Shown in pieces: positions 23,364 through 31,767 of a stretch of DNA of 64,000 bases. The notes beneath the pieces were generated by a model, which worked only from the letters and a program-made list of their open reading frames with translations, had not been told where the DNA came from and made no database searches. The DNA is taken from assembly GCA_027483895.1 (NCBI GenBank), contig JAIXTP010000017.1, positions 26,970 to 90,969 on the forward strand, read 5' to 3'. The stretch is from Hyphomicrobiales bacterium. Lineage in GTDB: Bacteria; Pseudomonadota; Alphaproteobacteria; Rhizobiales; Beijerinckiaceae. A program made the translations under genes and the position numbers. How positions within the stretch are numbered: the first letter of the stretch is position 1; each line of letters begins with the position of its first letter.

Positions 23364-24407
23364 TCAGGCCCGGAAGTTCTGGTTGTCGATGGTGGTCGAA
23401 CGTGAGTTCACGGACTCCATGAGCTGCTGAAGCATCGCCATGAAGTTCTCGCCGGCTTTGCCCATCTTTTCGAGAGCCGTGGTCAGTTCGCCGCCGAACT
23501 GGCTGAGCAACGCGTCGAGCTTGGCCTTTTCGGCCTGCATCTTCGTGGCGTCGCCCTGCTTTTCCGCGGCGCGGTAGCTGTTGATGGCGGAGGCGATGTC
23601 GAGGCCCGACGCCGCGATACCCGTCACGATGCCCTCGATGTCTGCCACCATCTTGGCGCCCGAGGCCATCGCTTCGGCCGCACCGTCCACCCGCATCGAG
23701 ACGATGCTGACGACGATCGTGGCCACGGCCAGCGTGGCCGAGAAGCCGACATCGGCCCACATGGCGGCGTCGTCGCTCGCGCCGAAGGCCTTCGCGATGT
23801 TGCCCGCGATCCCGTGGCCGGTCGCCTGTTTCAAGGTGCTGTCCACGGCGCCGAGAAGGTCGAGCCCGCCCTTGGCGATGAGGAAGAAGCCGAGCGGATT
23901 GCCGCTCGCCACCATGGCGATGCCGACGCCGATCTGGATGACCGAAGACAGGAAGCTGAGCGCGGTCTTGAACCACCCCATGATGCCGTTGGCATCCTTC
24001 AGGGCGCCCGATTCTTCGAGCTTCTTCAGGCTGTCTTCGATCGTCTTGAGTTTGGTCTCGTTGATCGCCCGCTGGTTGTTCGTTTCGGTCTTGATCTTGC
24101 CTTCCTGCGTCTTCTCGAGCTGATCCTTGATCTTGCCGACGACTTCGGCGACCAGAACCTCGAGGTCCTTGGGCGACTTGACCTGACCCATCAGCAGGGA
24201 GGTGAGACCTTCGAGCACCGCCGAAAGCATGGCGTCGCCCGCTGCCTTGTTCGTGGCTGAGGTGTCCGGAACGGTCGTCCCGTCCGTGTTGGTGACGCCG
24301 CCGCCGGTGGTCGTTTCGGTCTTCTTGGTGCCTTCGGTGCCTTCGGTTTCGGGGGTCGAAGGAGGGGGGACGGGCGTGGTGGGCGCATTGCCGCTGACGG
24401 TGGTCAT
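23364..24407 (-). CDS. sctE: SctE, major translocator (YopB/IpaB/EspD type)
   Basis: A 347-residue protein. A Thr-rich disordered N-terminus (1-55) is followed by a coiled-coil helix (about 85-135). Two hydrophobic segments at about 146-178 and 218-238 are separated by a short loop, and a C-terminal amphipathic helix is present. Two membrane segments after a coiled coil is the SctE plan. It starts 60 bases after the SycD-type gene, which is the standard order (chaperone, major translocator, minor translocator). It is at the small end of the family. Confidence 0.8.
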   Translation of the reverse strand: MTTVSGNAPTTPVPPPSTPETEGTEGTKKTETTTGGGVTNTDGTTVPDTSATNKAAGDAMLSAVLEGLTSLLMGQVKSPKDLEVLVAEVVGKIKDQLEKTQEGKIKTETNNQRAINETKLKTIEDSLKKLEESGALKDANGIMGWFKTALSFLSSVIQIGVGIAMVASGNPLGFFLIAKGGLDLLGAVDSTLKQATGHGIAGNIAKAFGASDDAAMWADVGFSATLAVATIVVSIVSMRVDGAAEAMASGAKMVADIEGIVTGIAASGLDIASAINSYRAAEKQGDATKMQAEKAKLDALLSQFGGELTTALEKMGKAGENFMAMLQQLMESVNSRSTTIDNQNFRA

Positions 24408-24467
24408 TTGAAATCTCCTCGCTTTTCTCTGAAAGCGAACCTGGTCCTGTGAGAAGCGCCTCTGCGC

Positions 24468-25019
24468 TCAGTTCTTCACGGCGAGGACCGCGAGCATGCG
24501 GTCGGCCTGTGCGTTCACCTGCTTGGCGTCGGGCCGCCCCGCCGCGATCTTCTTCGCGGTCTCGAAGCACTCCTTCGCGCGGTCGAATTCCTTGTTGGCC
24601 ATGTGGCACTCGCCGAGGCGCACATAGCCGAAGGGGAAGGTCGGCTCGAGCGTCATGGCCATGATGTAATTCTGGGCCGCCGTCTTGAGGTCGCCCTTCA
24701 CCTGCATGACCGAGCCCAGGCCGAAATACGGCCGGTGATCCATCGGATCGAGCAGCGAGGCGAAGCCGAAGGCGTTGAGCGCGTCGTCGTTGCGGCCCTT
24801 CGCCAGATGCTCGGTTCCCAGCTGCACCAGCGCCGCCACGTGTTCGGGGCCGAGGCCGAGAACCGCGCCCATCGATCCGCCGGATTCGATGACGCTGTCG
24901 ATGAGGGCTTCGTTCTTGATGCCGAAGCGGTCGAGGGAGTCCTTGATGATCTCGCGCCAATCGCTGCGCGCGAAGATCGGGTTCGCCTTCGGATTGAAAT
25001 CGTCGAGAAGTCCGGTCAT
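24468..25019 (-). CDS. SycD/LcrH/CesD-type translocator chaperone
   Basis: A 183-residue protein with three TPR units (VAALVQLGTEHLAKGRNDDA; ASLLDPMDHRPYFGLGSVMQ; MTLEPTFPFGYVRLGECHMA) after an N-terminal helical cap. The size and repeat number match class II chaperones that bind both translocators. It is the first gene of the translocon block, about 85 bases downstream of a candidate promoter. Confidence 0.85.
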   Translation of the reverse strand: MTGLLDDFNPKANPIFARSDWREIIKDSLDRFGIKNEALIDSVIESGGSMGAVLGLGPEHVAALVQLGTEHLAKGRNDDALNAFGFASLLDPMDHRPYFGLGSVMQVKGDLKTAAQNYIMAMTLEPTFPFGYVRLGECHMANKEFDRAKECFETAKKIAAGRPDAKQVNAQADRMLAVLAVKN

Positions 25020-25103
25020 GTGCCGTTCGCTCCGTATTGGCCTTCGTCTTGCGCGTCTCGAAGAGATATCGGCATGACGATCGATGTCGTTTCCGTTTCG
25101 ATA

Positions 25104-25132
25104 AATGTTCTCTTAGAGCCGACTGGTGTCAA
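25104..25132 (-). promoter_or_regulatory. Candidate promoter of the translocon block
   Basis: On the minus strand there is a perfect TTGACA, 17 bases, then AACATT (three of six matches). It lies in a 170-base gap between sctR and the SycD-type gene, which is the only sizeable gap between 14 and 34 kb on this strand. It suggests that translocators can be expressed separately from the export apparatus. Confidence 0.45.
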
Positions 25133-25189
25133 TCGAATGTGCGTTCCAGCACATCCGGTGAACACAAGAAGAAAACCGACATTGATTGG

Positions 25190-25831
25190 TCAGATGTAGG
25201 TCTTTACGACCGCCAACGTCAGTTTCGACCAGCCGTCGACCATGACGAAGAGCAGAAGTTTGAACGGAAGCGAGATCGTCAGGGGGCTGACCATCATCAT
25301 TCCCATCGCGAGAAGGATGTTCGATACGATCAGATCGATGGCGATGAAGGGGAGATAGATCAGGAATCCTATTTCGAAGGCTTCGCGCAGTTCCGTCAGC
25401 GTGAAGGCAGGCAGGACGATCAGGATATTGTCCGGACCGATCGTGTCGCGCATCGATTGCGGCCAGAGAACGGTCGCCGTTTCGAAGAAATATTGCAGCT
25501 CCCGCTGGCCCGCGTTCTTCTTCAGGAAGGCGAGGACCGGGGGCATGGCGGCGTTGTAGACCGCCTCCGCATCCGCGACGCCGAAGCCGCGGCCGGGCAC
25601 GGCCGAAGCGGCGGCCCAGGCCTCTCGGATCACGGGCGCCATGACGAAGATCGAGATGATCATGGCCACCGCGTTCAGCGCGACGTTGGGCGGCGTCTGC
25701 TGCGTGCCGATCGCGTTGCGGATCAGCATCAGGACGATGGCGATCTTCAGGAAGGAACTCGCGGCGATCGCCATGAACGGCACGAGGGCCGCGGCGGCGA
25801 GGGCCAGGATGAGATTGAGCGGTTCGATCAT
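25190..25831 (-). CDS. sctR: SctR, core export-gate protein (FliP/YscR family)
   Basis: A 213-residue membrane protein with the FliP/YscR motifs: SSFLKIAIVLMLIRNAIGTQ near residues 25-44, LPAFTLTELREAFEIGFLIY near 144-163, LIVSNILLAMGMMMVSP and the C-terminal PFKLLLFVMVDGW. Five copies form the entry pore together with SctS and SctT. The length is normal. It is the last gene of the sctC-to-R run. It lies 33 bases after the second sctQ gene and is not adjacent to sctS as in most loci. Confidence 0.95.
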   Translation of the reverse strand: MIEPLNLILALAAAALVPFMAIAASSFLKIAIVLMLIRNAIGTQQTPPNVALNAVAMIISIFVMAPVIREAWAAASAVPGRGFGVADAEAVYNAAMPPVLAFLKKNAGQRELQYFFETATVLWPQSMRDTIGPDNILIVLPAFTLTELREAFEIGFLIYLPFIAIDLIVSNILLAMGMMMVSPLTISLPFKLLLFVMVDGWSKLTLAVVKTYI

Positions 25832-25864
25832 GTCGCCACCGGTTGCGCCGCGTGATCGCCCGGC

Positions 25865-26197
25865 TCAGCGCCGGACGAATGTCCGGTCGATGCGGACGCC
25901 GAAACGATCGTCGAGGCGCACGAGGTGCCCTTCGGCGATCACGCGGTCCCCGTTGCGGACCGTCACGACGAGGTTTTCCGCAGGCTCCGTTTCCGGGAGC
26001 GTGACGAGACCGCCTTCGGTCCAGGCCGCGACTTCCGCCAAAGACACCGTCTTCCCGGGCAGATGGAATTCGAGCGTCACCAGCAGCTCGCCGGCAGCGA
26101 CGGGGGCATGCGTGACCCCGGCCTGGGCCGGGGCGCTCGCCGCATCTCCCGCGTCCGGCGCCGGATGCGCTTCGGAAGGCGTTTCGTCTTGCGTCAT
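25865..26197 (-). CDS. sctQ: SctQ C-terminal (SpoA2) part, separate gene
   Basis: A 110-residue protein. A disordered Ala/Pro N-terminus (1-35) is followed by one SpoA/FliN domain (ELLVTLEFHLPGKTVSLAEV and then NLVVTVRNGDRVIAEGHLVR, ending FGVRIDRTF). It starts with ATGA overlapping the stop of the first sctQ gene. In single-chain SctQ proteins this domain is the C-terminus. Here it is a separate polypeptide, as in the HrcQa/HrcQb arrangement. It builds the cytoplasmic sorting platform. Confidence 0.85.
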   Translation of the reverse strand: MTQDETPSEAHPAPDAGDAASAPAQAGVTHAPVAAGELLVTLEFHLPGKTVSLAEVAAWTEGGLVTLPETEPAENLVVTVRNGDRVIAEGHLVRLDDRFGVRIDRTFVRR

Positions 26198-26907
26198 GAG
26201 TGCGTATCCAGAATGAGGCCGCCGTCTTCCGTGCCGCGGACCGGGTAGACCTTCTCGCCGATGCGCAGCGCGTCGAACGGACCCGCGAGAGGGCCGAGAA
26301 GCACGACGTCGCCCGTGGAAAGCGCTTCGGCTTCCGCGACGGTGACGGTCAGCGAGGCGATGCGGGGCAGGACTTCCACCATGACCTCCGGATCGGGCGC
26401 GGGCGGTCCGGTCAATGTCGGGCCGGCGGCGCGGGCAAGCGCGACGAGGTCGGACCGCGTGCCCGCGACCAGCAGAGATCCGGCGGGCGCGCCGTCCCGG
26501 GAGAAGTCGAGGACCAGCCCTATATGGTCGACGAGGCGTGATGCGGGGCGGGTGCCTGCATGTTCCGGGACCGGGCCCGGCCATGCGGCGGCGGCCCTGA
26601 GGAGCATGAGCGCGCTCATCAGCGGACGCACCGCGCGCGGCAGCGAGAACAGCCGGTCGGGCGGCAGCTGCAGGCCCTGCGGGAGATCCGGAGGCAGCGC
26701 GAGCCATTCATAGGCGAGCGTGGCGCCGCCGATCCTCATCAGGTCGACATCCGTCGTCGACCACGCGCGGTCGGAGGCGCGGATCCGGAGAGCGAGCGCT
26801 TCCGAGAGCGGTTGCGGCTCGGCGAAGCGTGAAAGGACCGCGTTCAGGGTGTCGGCGTCGGCGGCGCGCAGCCGGATCCGGGGCAAGGGGTCGAGACCTT
26901 CGGTCAT
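26194..26907 (-). CDS. sctQ: SctQ N-terminal part with SpoA1 domain
   Basis: A 237-residue protein. Residues 1-160 are a poorly conserved N-terminal domain. Residues about 170-237 are a SpoA-type beta domain (VEVLPRIASLTVTVAEAEAL, then LGPLAGPFDALRIGEKVYPV). The stop overlaps the second sctQ gene by ATGA, and the start overlaps sctP by ATGA. The two products would associate through their SpoA domains. There is no sign of a recent frameshift: the second gene has its own spacer and start. Confidence 0.85.
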   Translation of the reverse strand: MTEGLDPLPRIRLRAADADTLNAVLSRFAEPQPLSEALALRIRASDRAWSTTDVDLMRIGGATLAYEWLALPPDLPQGLQLPPDRLFSLPRAVRPLMSALMLLRAAAAWPGPVPEHAGTRPASRLVDHIGLVLDFSRDGAPAGSLLVAGTRSDLVALARAAGPTLTGPPAPDPEVMVEVLPRIASLTVTVAEAEALSTGDVVLLGPLAGPFDALRIGEKVYPVRGTEDGGLILDTHS

Positions 26908-27590
26908 GCCTCGTCCTCCTCATGGCGCCGGTCGTCGGCGGCCGACGCGAAGACGATGCGGATCCGAAGGTCGCCGAAGCGCGCGCGGAGAGCCTCGGCC
27001 ATGAGGCCCACGGGGCAGCCGGTCCGCAGGGCGAAGGTCTCGGCCGTGACGTCGAAACGGATCTCGATGTCGCGCGCGTCTCCGCTCAAGGAGGCGGTGA
27101 TCGGGAGAGCATCGCCGAAATCGAGGCGGCAGGAGACCGAGCGAGCGGCGAGCAACGGATCCCGCAGATTGAAATCACGGACGAGACGTTCGATGGCGGC
27201 CACGCCGGTCCGCGCCGTTGCCGGCAGCTGCGATGCGTCGTCGCCCACGGGGCGGGCGTCCGAGAGGCCGCCCGGATCCTGAAGCGGGAAAGCGTGCGGG
27301 GCGAAGCGATGCTCGAACCCATCCTCTCGGCCGCGCTCGCCCGGCTCCGCGTCGCGGCCGGTCGGGCGCGGGTGCTCGTCGCCGTTTTCCGCCCGTGCCG
27401 CGATCATGCGTTCGAGCATCGCGCGGCGACGTTCGAAATCCGTTCCGCTCCACTGCGAGCCGTGCCGTCCGGAGAGGCCGGCCTGCACGCCGTTGCGTCC
27501 CGAGGCTGCGGCGCCGGAGGTCGAAGACCCGCCGTCCGCGCCCGCCGCGCGGGGACCGCGCGGATCCGTTCCGCGGATCTCATGAACCAT
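26904..27590 (-). CDS. sctP: SctP, probable needle-length regulator
   Basis: A 228-residue protein at the conserved place between sctO and sctQ. The first 110 residues are Gly/Ala/Arg/Asp-rich and disordered, as in ruler proteins. The C-terminal half (LVRDFNLRDPLLAARSVSCR, then ALPITASLSGDARDIEIRFD) is a compact domain in the position of the T3S4 substrate-switch domain. I chose the ATG at 27590, with GGGGA eight bases upstream; an ATG at 27599 is an alternative. It is short for a ruler (typically 300-500 residues), which would predict a short needle if it works as one. Confidence 0.65.
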   Translation of the reverse strand: MVHEIRGTDPRGPRAAGADGGSSTSGAAASGRNGVQAGLSGRHGSQWSGTDFERRRAMLERMIAARAENGDEHPRPTGRDAEPGERGREDGFEHRFAPHAFPLQDPGGLSDARPVGDDASQLPATARTGVAAIERLVRDFNLRDPLLAARSVSCRLDFGDALPITASLSGDARDIEIRFDVTAETFALRTGCPVGLMAEALRARFGDLRIRIVFASAADDRRHEEDEA

Positions 27591-28080
27591 GAGCCGCATC
27601 CCCGTCGGGCGTCCGCATCGGCTTGGCGAAGAGTTCCTCGACCTCGCCCTCTTCCCGCGCCTCGGCCTCTGCCAGCATGAGGTCGCGTACATGGCCGTGG
27701 AGGAAGACGTATTTCTCCTTGGCCCGGACCGCCGCGGCATGGGCCTCGCGCGCATCGGAGAGTTCGCGCCTGAAGCGCGCGACGACGTGCTCCATGCGCG
27801 TGACTTCGTCGACGACTTCCTGATGAGTTTCGGCCAGCCGGACGAGCCCGGCCTTCATGTCCTCGACGGCATCCTGCGCGACGATGCGGCCCATCACCGT
27901 GTCGTAGACGGCCTGTTCGCGCTCGGGATAGCTCCGCACGCTTTCGTCGCGGATCTCGACGGCCCGGTCCAGTTCCGCCTCGGCTTCCCGCAAGGCGCGA
28001 CGCTTCACCTGCACCAGCCGGAGAGCCTCCTGCTCGCGCATGTCCTTGATCTTGAGAAGGCGGGCGATCTTCCGAATCAA
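27580..28080 (-). CDS. sctO: SctO, ATPase stalk coiled-coil protein (FliJ/YscO)
   Basis: A 166-residue, almost fully helical charged protein, typical of the SctO coiled-coil hairpin. Its N-terminus ([20 protein letters not shown]) matches the YscO style, which supports the TTG start at 28080. That start overlaps the sctN stop (TTGA). SctO inserts into the SctN hexamer and contacts SctV. A shorter reading from the Met at residue 14 is possible. Confidence 0.85.
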   Translation of the reverse strand: MIRKIARLLKIKDMREQEALRLVQVKRRALREAEAELDRAVEIRDESVRSYPEREQAVYDTVMGRIVAQDAVEDMKAGLVRLAETHQEVVDEVTRMEHVVARFRRELSDAREAHAAAVRAKEKYVFLHGHVRDLMLAEAEAREEGEVEELFAKPMRTPDGDAAHGS

Positions 28081-29450
28081 CGGGTCAGTTCTTCGAGTCG
28101 AGCGAGGGTTTCGTCGAATGTATTGAACTCATTGGTTCTTTGACAGAGAAATTCCTTGATCGCCTTGTGCTTCGACACCGCAAGATCGAGGGCGGGATCT
28201 CCTCCGGGCTTGTATTCTCCGACTTGGATCAGGAGTTCGATGTCATTGTAGGCGGCGATCCACGAATTGACCTGGCCCGCCATTTTCTTGTGCTGATCGG
28301 AGACGACCTTGTCCATGACGCGGCTTTTCGATGCCGTCACGTCGATAGCGGGATAATGGTTCGAGGCCGCGAGCTTGCGGGACAGGATGATGTGTCCGTC
28401 AAGGATCGAGCGGGTCTCGTCCGCCACCGGCTCGGTCATGTCGTCGCCTTCGACGAGCACCGTGTAGAAGGCGGTGATCGACCCCTTGTCGTTCATCCCG
28501 ACGCGTTCCATCAGCTTCGGAAGGTTCGAGAAGACCGAGGGCGGGAAGCCGCGGCGGGTCGGGGGTTCGCCGGCGGCGAGGCCGATCTCGCGCAGCGCGC
28601 GGGCGAAACGCGTGACGGAGTCCATCAGGAACAGGACCTTCTTGCCCTGATCTCGGAAATGCTCGGCGATCGCGGTGGCGATGAAGGCGGCCTTCATGCG
28701 CTCCATCGAGCTGCGGTCGGAAGTGGCGCATACGATGATGCATTTCGCCATGCCGTCCGGGCCGAGATCGTGCTCGATGAATTCCCGCACTTCGCGGCCG
28801 CGTTCGCCGATCAGCGCCATGATGACGATGTCGGCCTCGCACCCCTTCACCAGCATCGACAGCAGCGTCGACTTGCCGCCGCCCGCGGCGGCGAAGATGC
28901 CCATGCGCTGGCCTTCGCCGACGGTCAGCATGCCGTCGAGCACGCGCAAGCCCATCGGGATCGGATCCTTGATGATCCGGCGCGTCATCGGGTTCGGCGG
29001 ATCGGCATAGACGGGCCGCCACGCGACGGGTCGGAACGGCCGGTCGGATCCGTCGATGAACTGCCCGAGCCCGTCGATGACGCGACCCAAAAGGTCCGGG
29101 CCGACCGGTACTTCCTGCACACGGCCGGTCCGTCGGACCTCCGTGACCGGGGTGATGCCCTGTGTCTCGCCTATGGGGGCGAGAAGCGCCTCGTTCTCGA
29201 TGAAGCCGACGCATTCGGCATAGATGCTGGTCTCCGTGCCGCGCGTATGCAGCTCGACGATCTCGCCGATCTGGATGCGCGGCACGACGGCATGGATGAT
29301 GGTACCGACGACGCGGGTGACGCGGCCCGTCACCCGGAAGAATTCGAGATCGTGGAGGCGATCCTCGATCCGCGATTTCTGCTCGGACAGGAGGCCTTCC
29401 AGCGTCTTGCGGCGCTCGGCATAGATCGCATCGAGGGTTTCAGCGGTCAT
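28077..29450 (-). CDS. sctN: SctN, T3SS ATPase
   Basis: A 457-residue F1-type ATPase. An N-terminal beta domain occupies about residues 1-100. Walker A is AAGGGKST at 188-195. The Walker B region reads [20 protein letters not shown], followed by [20 protein letters not shown]. It unfolds chaperone-bound substrates at the export gate. The length is normal. It starts 60 bases after sctU and is coupled to sctO. FliI is excluded by the surrounding secretin, needle and translocator genes. Confidence 0.95.
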   Translation of the reverse strand: MTAETLDAIYAERRKTLEGLLSEQKSRIEDRLHDLEFFRVTGRVTRVVGTIIHAVVPRIQIGEIVELHTRGTETSIYAECVGFIENEALLAPIGETQGITPVTEVRRTGRVQEVPVGPDLLGRVIDGLGQFIDGSDRPFRPVAWRPVYADPPNPMTRRIIKDPIPMGLRVLDGMLTVGEGQRMGIFAAAGGGKSTLLSMLVKGCEADIVIMALIGERGREVREFIEHDLGPDGMAKCIIVCATSDRSSMERMKAAFIATAIAEHFRDQGKKVLFLMDSVTRFARALREIGLAAGEPPTRRGFPPSVFSNLPKLMERVGMNDKGSITAFYTVLVEGDDMTEPVADETRSILDGHIILSRKLAASNHYPAIDVTASKSRVMDKVVSDQHKKMAGQVNSWIAAYNDIELLIQVGEYKPGGDPALDLAVSKHKAIKEFLCQRTNEFNTFDETLARLEELTR

Positions 29451-29510
29451 CGGCGCAGGCTCCGAAGTCTAGGCCGTTCTTCGCGGTTCCGTGGGCGGTG
29501 AGGAGGGGCA

Positions 29511-30626
29511 TCATCGCGGCGGGGCCCGATCCAGCGAGGTTTCGACTTCGATGACGCCGTGCAGAAGCGGGCGGCCCTGATAGAGCGAGGAGCGGTTCTT
29601 CTCGATCCAGACGAGGATCTCCGCGAGCGCCTCGAAGAATTCGACCGGCACGGGTTCGTTCACGTCCGCATCGACGAAGAGATGGCGCGCCAGAGCGGGG
29701 CTGCGGAAGATCGGAACGCCCGCGGCCTCCGCTTCTCCGCGGATCCATGCCGCCTGCATGTCCGCGCCCTTGGCCGTGACGACGGGCAGCGGCACGCGCT
29801 CGCGGTCGTACAGAAGCGCGACGGCATAATGCGTCGGGTTGACGATGACGGCCGAGGACTTCTTGACGATGCCGCCGTCGCCCATCGCGAGTTCCTGCGC
29901 GATCTGCCGCCGCTTGCCCTTGATGTGCGGGTCGCCCTCGGACTCCTTGTATTCCCGCTTCACCTCGTCCTTGGTCATCATCAGGCTCTTGGTGTGCGTG
30001 CGCCGTTGGAAGGCGTAGTCCGCACCCGCGATGACGAGGAAGGCGAAGGCCGAATAGCGGAAGATGTCGCCGAGCATCAGGCTCGCGAGCGCGTTCACGC
30101 AGCCCAGCCCGCAATGCACGGTCTGCAGAAGGCTGCCGATATTGTCCTTGAGCGCGATGGTCAGCAGGATCGAAAGAAAGACGATCTTGATGATGTTCTT
30201 GAGCGTCTCGACGAGATGCTTGAGAGAGAAGATCCGCTTGAAGCCCGCCAGCGGGCTGATCTTGTCGAGCTTCGGCATCACGGACTCGCCCGCGACCAGA
30301 AAGCCGAACTGTCCGACATTCGACGCGATGCCGAGGAAGATCACCAGCGCCAGCATGGGCAGCAGGACGACGACGAGCAGATCGTAGAGCCCCTGCAGTT
30401 GCGCATAGGCCACCATCGTGAAATTGCCGTCGCGATAGGCGGGCACTTCGAAGGCGACCGTCATCCGTTCGAGCACGCTGTCCCAGGAGAACCAGACATA
30501 GGCGATGAGCCCGAACAGCGTGGTCGTGATCACGACCTCCTGGCTGCGCGCCACCTGACCTTTCTGGCGGGCGTCGCGCTCCTTCTTCGGCGTCGGGAGT
30601 TCGGTCTTTTCGCCGCTCTCGCTCAT
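29511..30626 (-). CDS. sctU: SctU, autoproteolytic export-gate switch protein (FlhB/YscU)
   Basis: A 371-residue protein. A basic N-terminus with the family start (EKTELPTPKKERDARQKGQV) is followed by four membrane helices up to about residue 200 and a cytoplasmic domain with the self-cleavage motif NPTH at 263-266 (VIVNPTHYAVALLYDRERVP). Cleavage between Asn and Pro switches export from needle subunits to later substrates. All key residues are present. The C-terminal tail after the motif is of normal length. Confidence 0.95.
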   Translation of the reverse strand: MSESGEKTELPTPKKERDARQKGQVARSQEVVITTTLFGLIAYVWFSWDSVLERMTVAFEVPAYRDGNFTMVAYAQLQGLYDLLVVVLLPMLALVIFLGIASNVGQFGFLVAGESVMPKLDKISPLAGFKRIFSLKHLVETLKNIIKIVFLSILLTIALKDNIGSLLQTVHCGLGCVNALASLMLGDIFRYSAFAFLVIAGADYAFQRRTHTKSLMMTKDEVKREYKESEGDPHIKGKRRQIAQELAMGDGGIVKKSSAVIVNPTHYAVALLYDRERVPLPVVTAKGADMQAAWIRGEAEAAGVPIFRSPALARHLFVDADVNEPVPVEFFEALAEILVWIEKNRSSLYQGRPLLHGVIEVETSLDRAPPR

Positions 30627-30627
30627 G

Positions 30628-31473
30628 TCATCGTCCCGGAGCCAGTTCGGGCAGGACTTCGCGGAAAGAACGTTCCCCCCCGAGCAGCCGGACCGCGAGA
30701 TCGGCTTCGGCGTAGAAGCGCGAAGATGGGCGCAGCGCGAAATCGAGCGCGATGGGGAAGAAGAAGACCATCATGAAGATGGCGAGTGCGCTCTTGATGG
30801 GCATGGCCAGAATGAAGACCTGGATCTGCGGCGCGAAGCGGCTGACCATGGCCAGCGCGAATTCCGCGATGAACATCACGAGCACGATCGGGGCCGCGAT
30901 CAGGACGAGAAGTTCCATCGCCCGCGCGAAGATCGTCATCAGGGCGCCCGCGGCCCGGATGTCGAGGTTCGGCAGCCACGAACCCGCCGGAAAGATCGCG
31001 TAGGAGAGATAGAAGACGTTGAAGAAGACGAACATGCCGCCGATGGCGAAGAAATAGACGGTCACCGCCTGCGAGAAGAGGATCGCGATCGGCGAGGCTT
31101 CCTGGCCCATCAGCGGGTTCACGGCGGTGGCGATGGCCGCGCCGCGCTGGTTGTCGATGACGTTGCCGATGCCCTCCATCACCCAGAAGATCCAGCCCAG
31201 CGCGTAGCCGAGCATGTAGCCCTTGAAATATTCGACCGCGAGAACGGCGATCAGCGTGAATTCGAACTTCGGCGGGATCGACCCGGGCGCTACGGCCGCA
31301 TGCGTCATCGGCAGCACGAAGACCAGCGCCACCACGGCCCTGACGAGGCGGCCGACCGCATTGGCGGGGAGCACGTAGGTGGTCAGAAGAAAGCCGTAGA
31401 GCCGGGAGGCGACGACGAAGATCCAGATGACCGTCGACTCGTAGCTCTTGGCCAAAGCGACGATTTCGCTCAT
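30628..31473 (-). CDS. sctT: SctT, export-gate membrane protein (FliR/YscT)
   Basis: A 281-residue hydrophobic protein with about six membrane segments and the FliR/YscT-type segment GYALGWIFWVMEGIGNVIDN (near 115-134), then PLMGQEASPIAILFSQ. The start overlaps the sctS stop by ATGA, and the stop lies one base before the sctU start. One SctT subunit joins five SctR and four SctS in the export gate. Confidence 0.95.
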   Translation of the reverse strand: MSEIVALAKSYESTVIWIFVVASRLYGFLLTTYVLPANAVGRLVRAVVALVFVLPMTHAAVAPGSIPPKFEFTLIAVLAVEYFKGYMLGYALGWIFWVMEGIGNVIDNQRGAAIATAVNPLMGQEASPIAILFSQAVTVYFFAIGGMFVFFNVFYLSYAIFPAGSWLPNLDIRAAGALMTIFARAMELLVLIAAPIVLVMFIAEFALAMVSRFAPQIQVFILAMPIKSALAIFMMVFFFPIALDFALRPSSRFYAEADLAVRLLGGERSFREVLPELAPGR

Positions 31474-31745
31474 GGCCGCGAGACGAGCCTCGGGATCTTG
31501 TCGACGACCGAGGTCGTGTAGGCGACCATCTCGCTGCCGGTGAAGGCGGCGGTGGCGGCGAGCGTGGCGGCGACCGCGATCAGCTTCACCGCGAAGGGCA
31601 ATGTCTGTTCCTGGACCTGCGTCAGCGCCTGGATCAGGCTGACGATGAGCCCTACGCCCGACGCCACCAGGATCGTGGGCATCGAGAGATAGAGCACCAG
31701 GATCATCACCTGGCTCAACTGATCCGTCGCGGCGGCGGGCGTCAT
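31470..31745 (-). CDS. sctS: SctS, export-gate membrane protein (FliQ/YscS)
   Basis: A 91-residue protein with two membrane helices, including the family segment VGLIVSLIQALTQVQEQTLP (about 31-50), then FAVKLIAVAATLAATAAF. The length is normal for FliQ/YscS. It follows sctC by 22 bases and overlaps sctT by ATGA. Confidence 0.95.
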   Translation of the reverse strand: MTPAAATDQLSQVMILVLYLSMPTILVASGVGLIVSLIQALTQVQEQTLPFAVKLIAVAATLAATAAFTGSEMVAYTTSVVDKIPRLVSRP

Positions 31746-31767
31746 GATGCTGCCGGTCCTCGCGCGT

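Noticed and set aside
25190..31745. Reading the S-T-U-N-R genes as part of a flagellar locus
   Set aside because: Secretin, needle, translocator and SycD-type genes are present, and no flagellin, hook or rod genes are seen.
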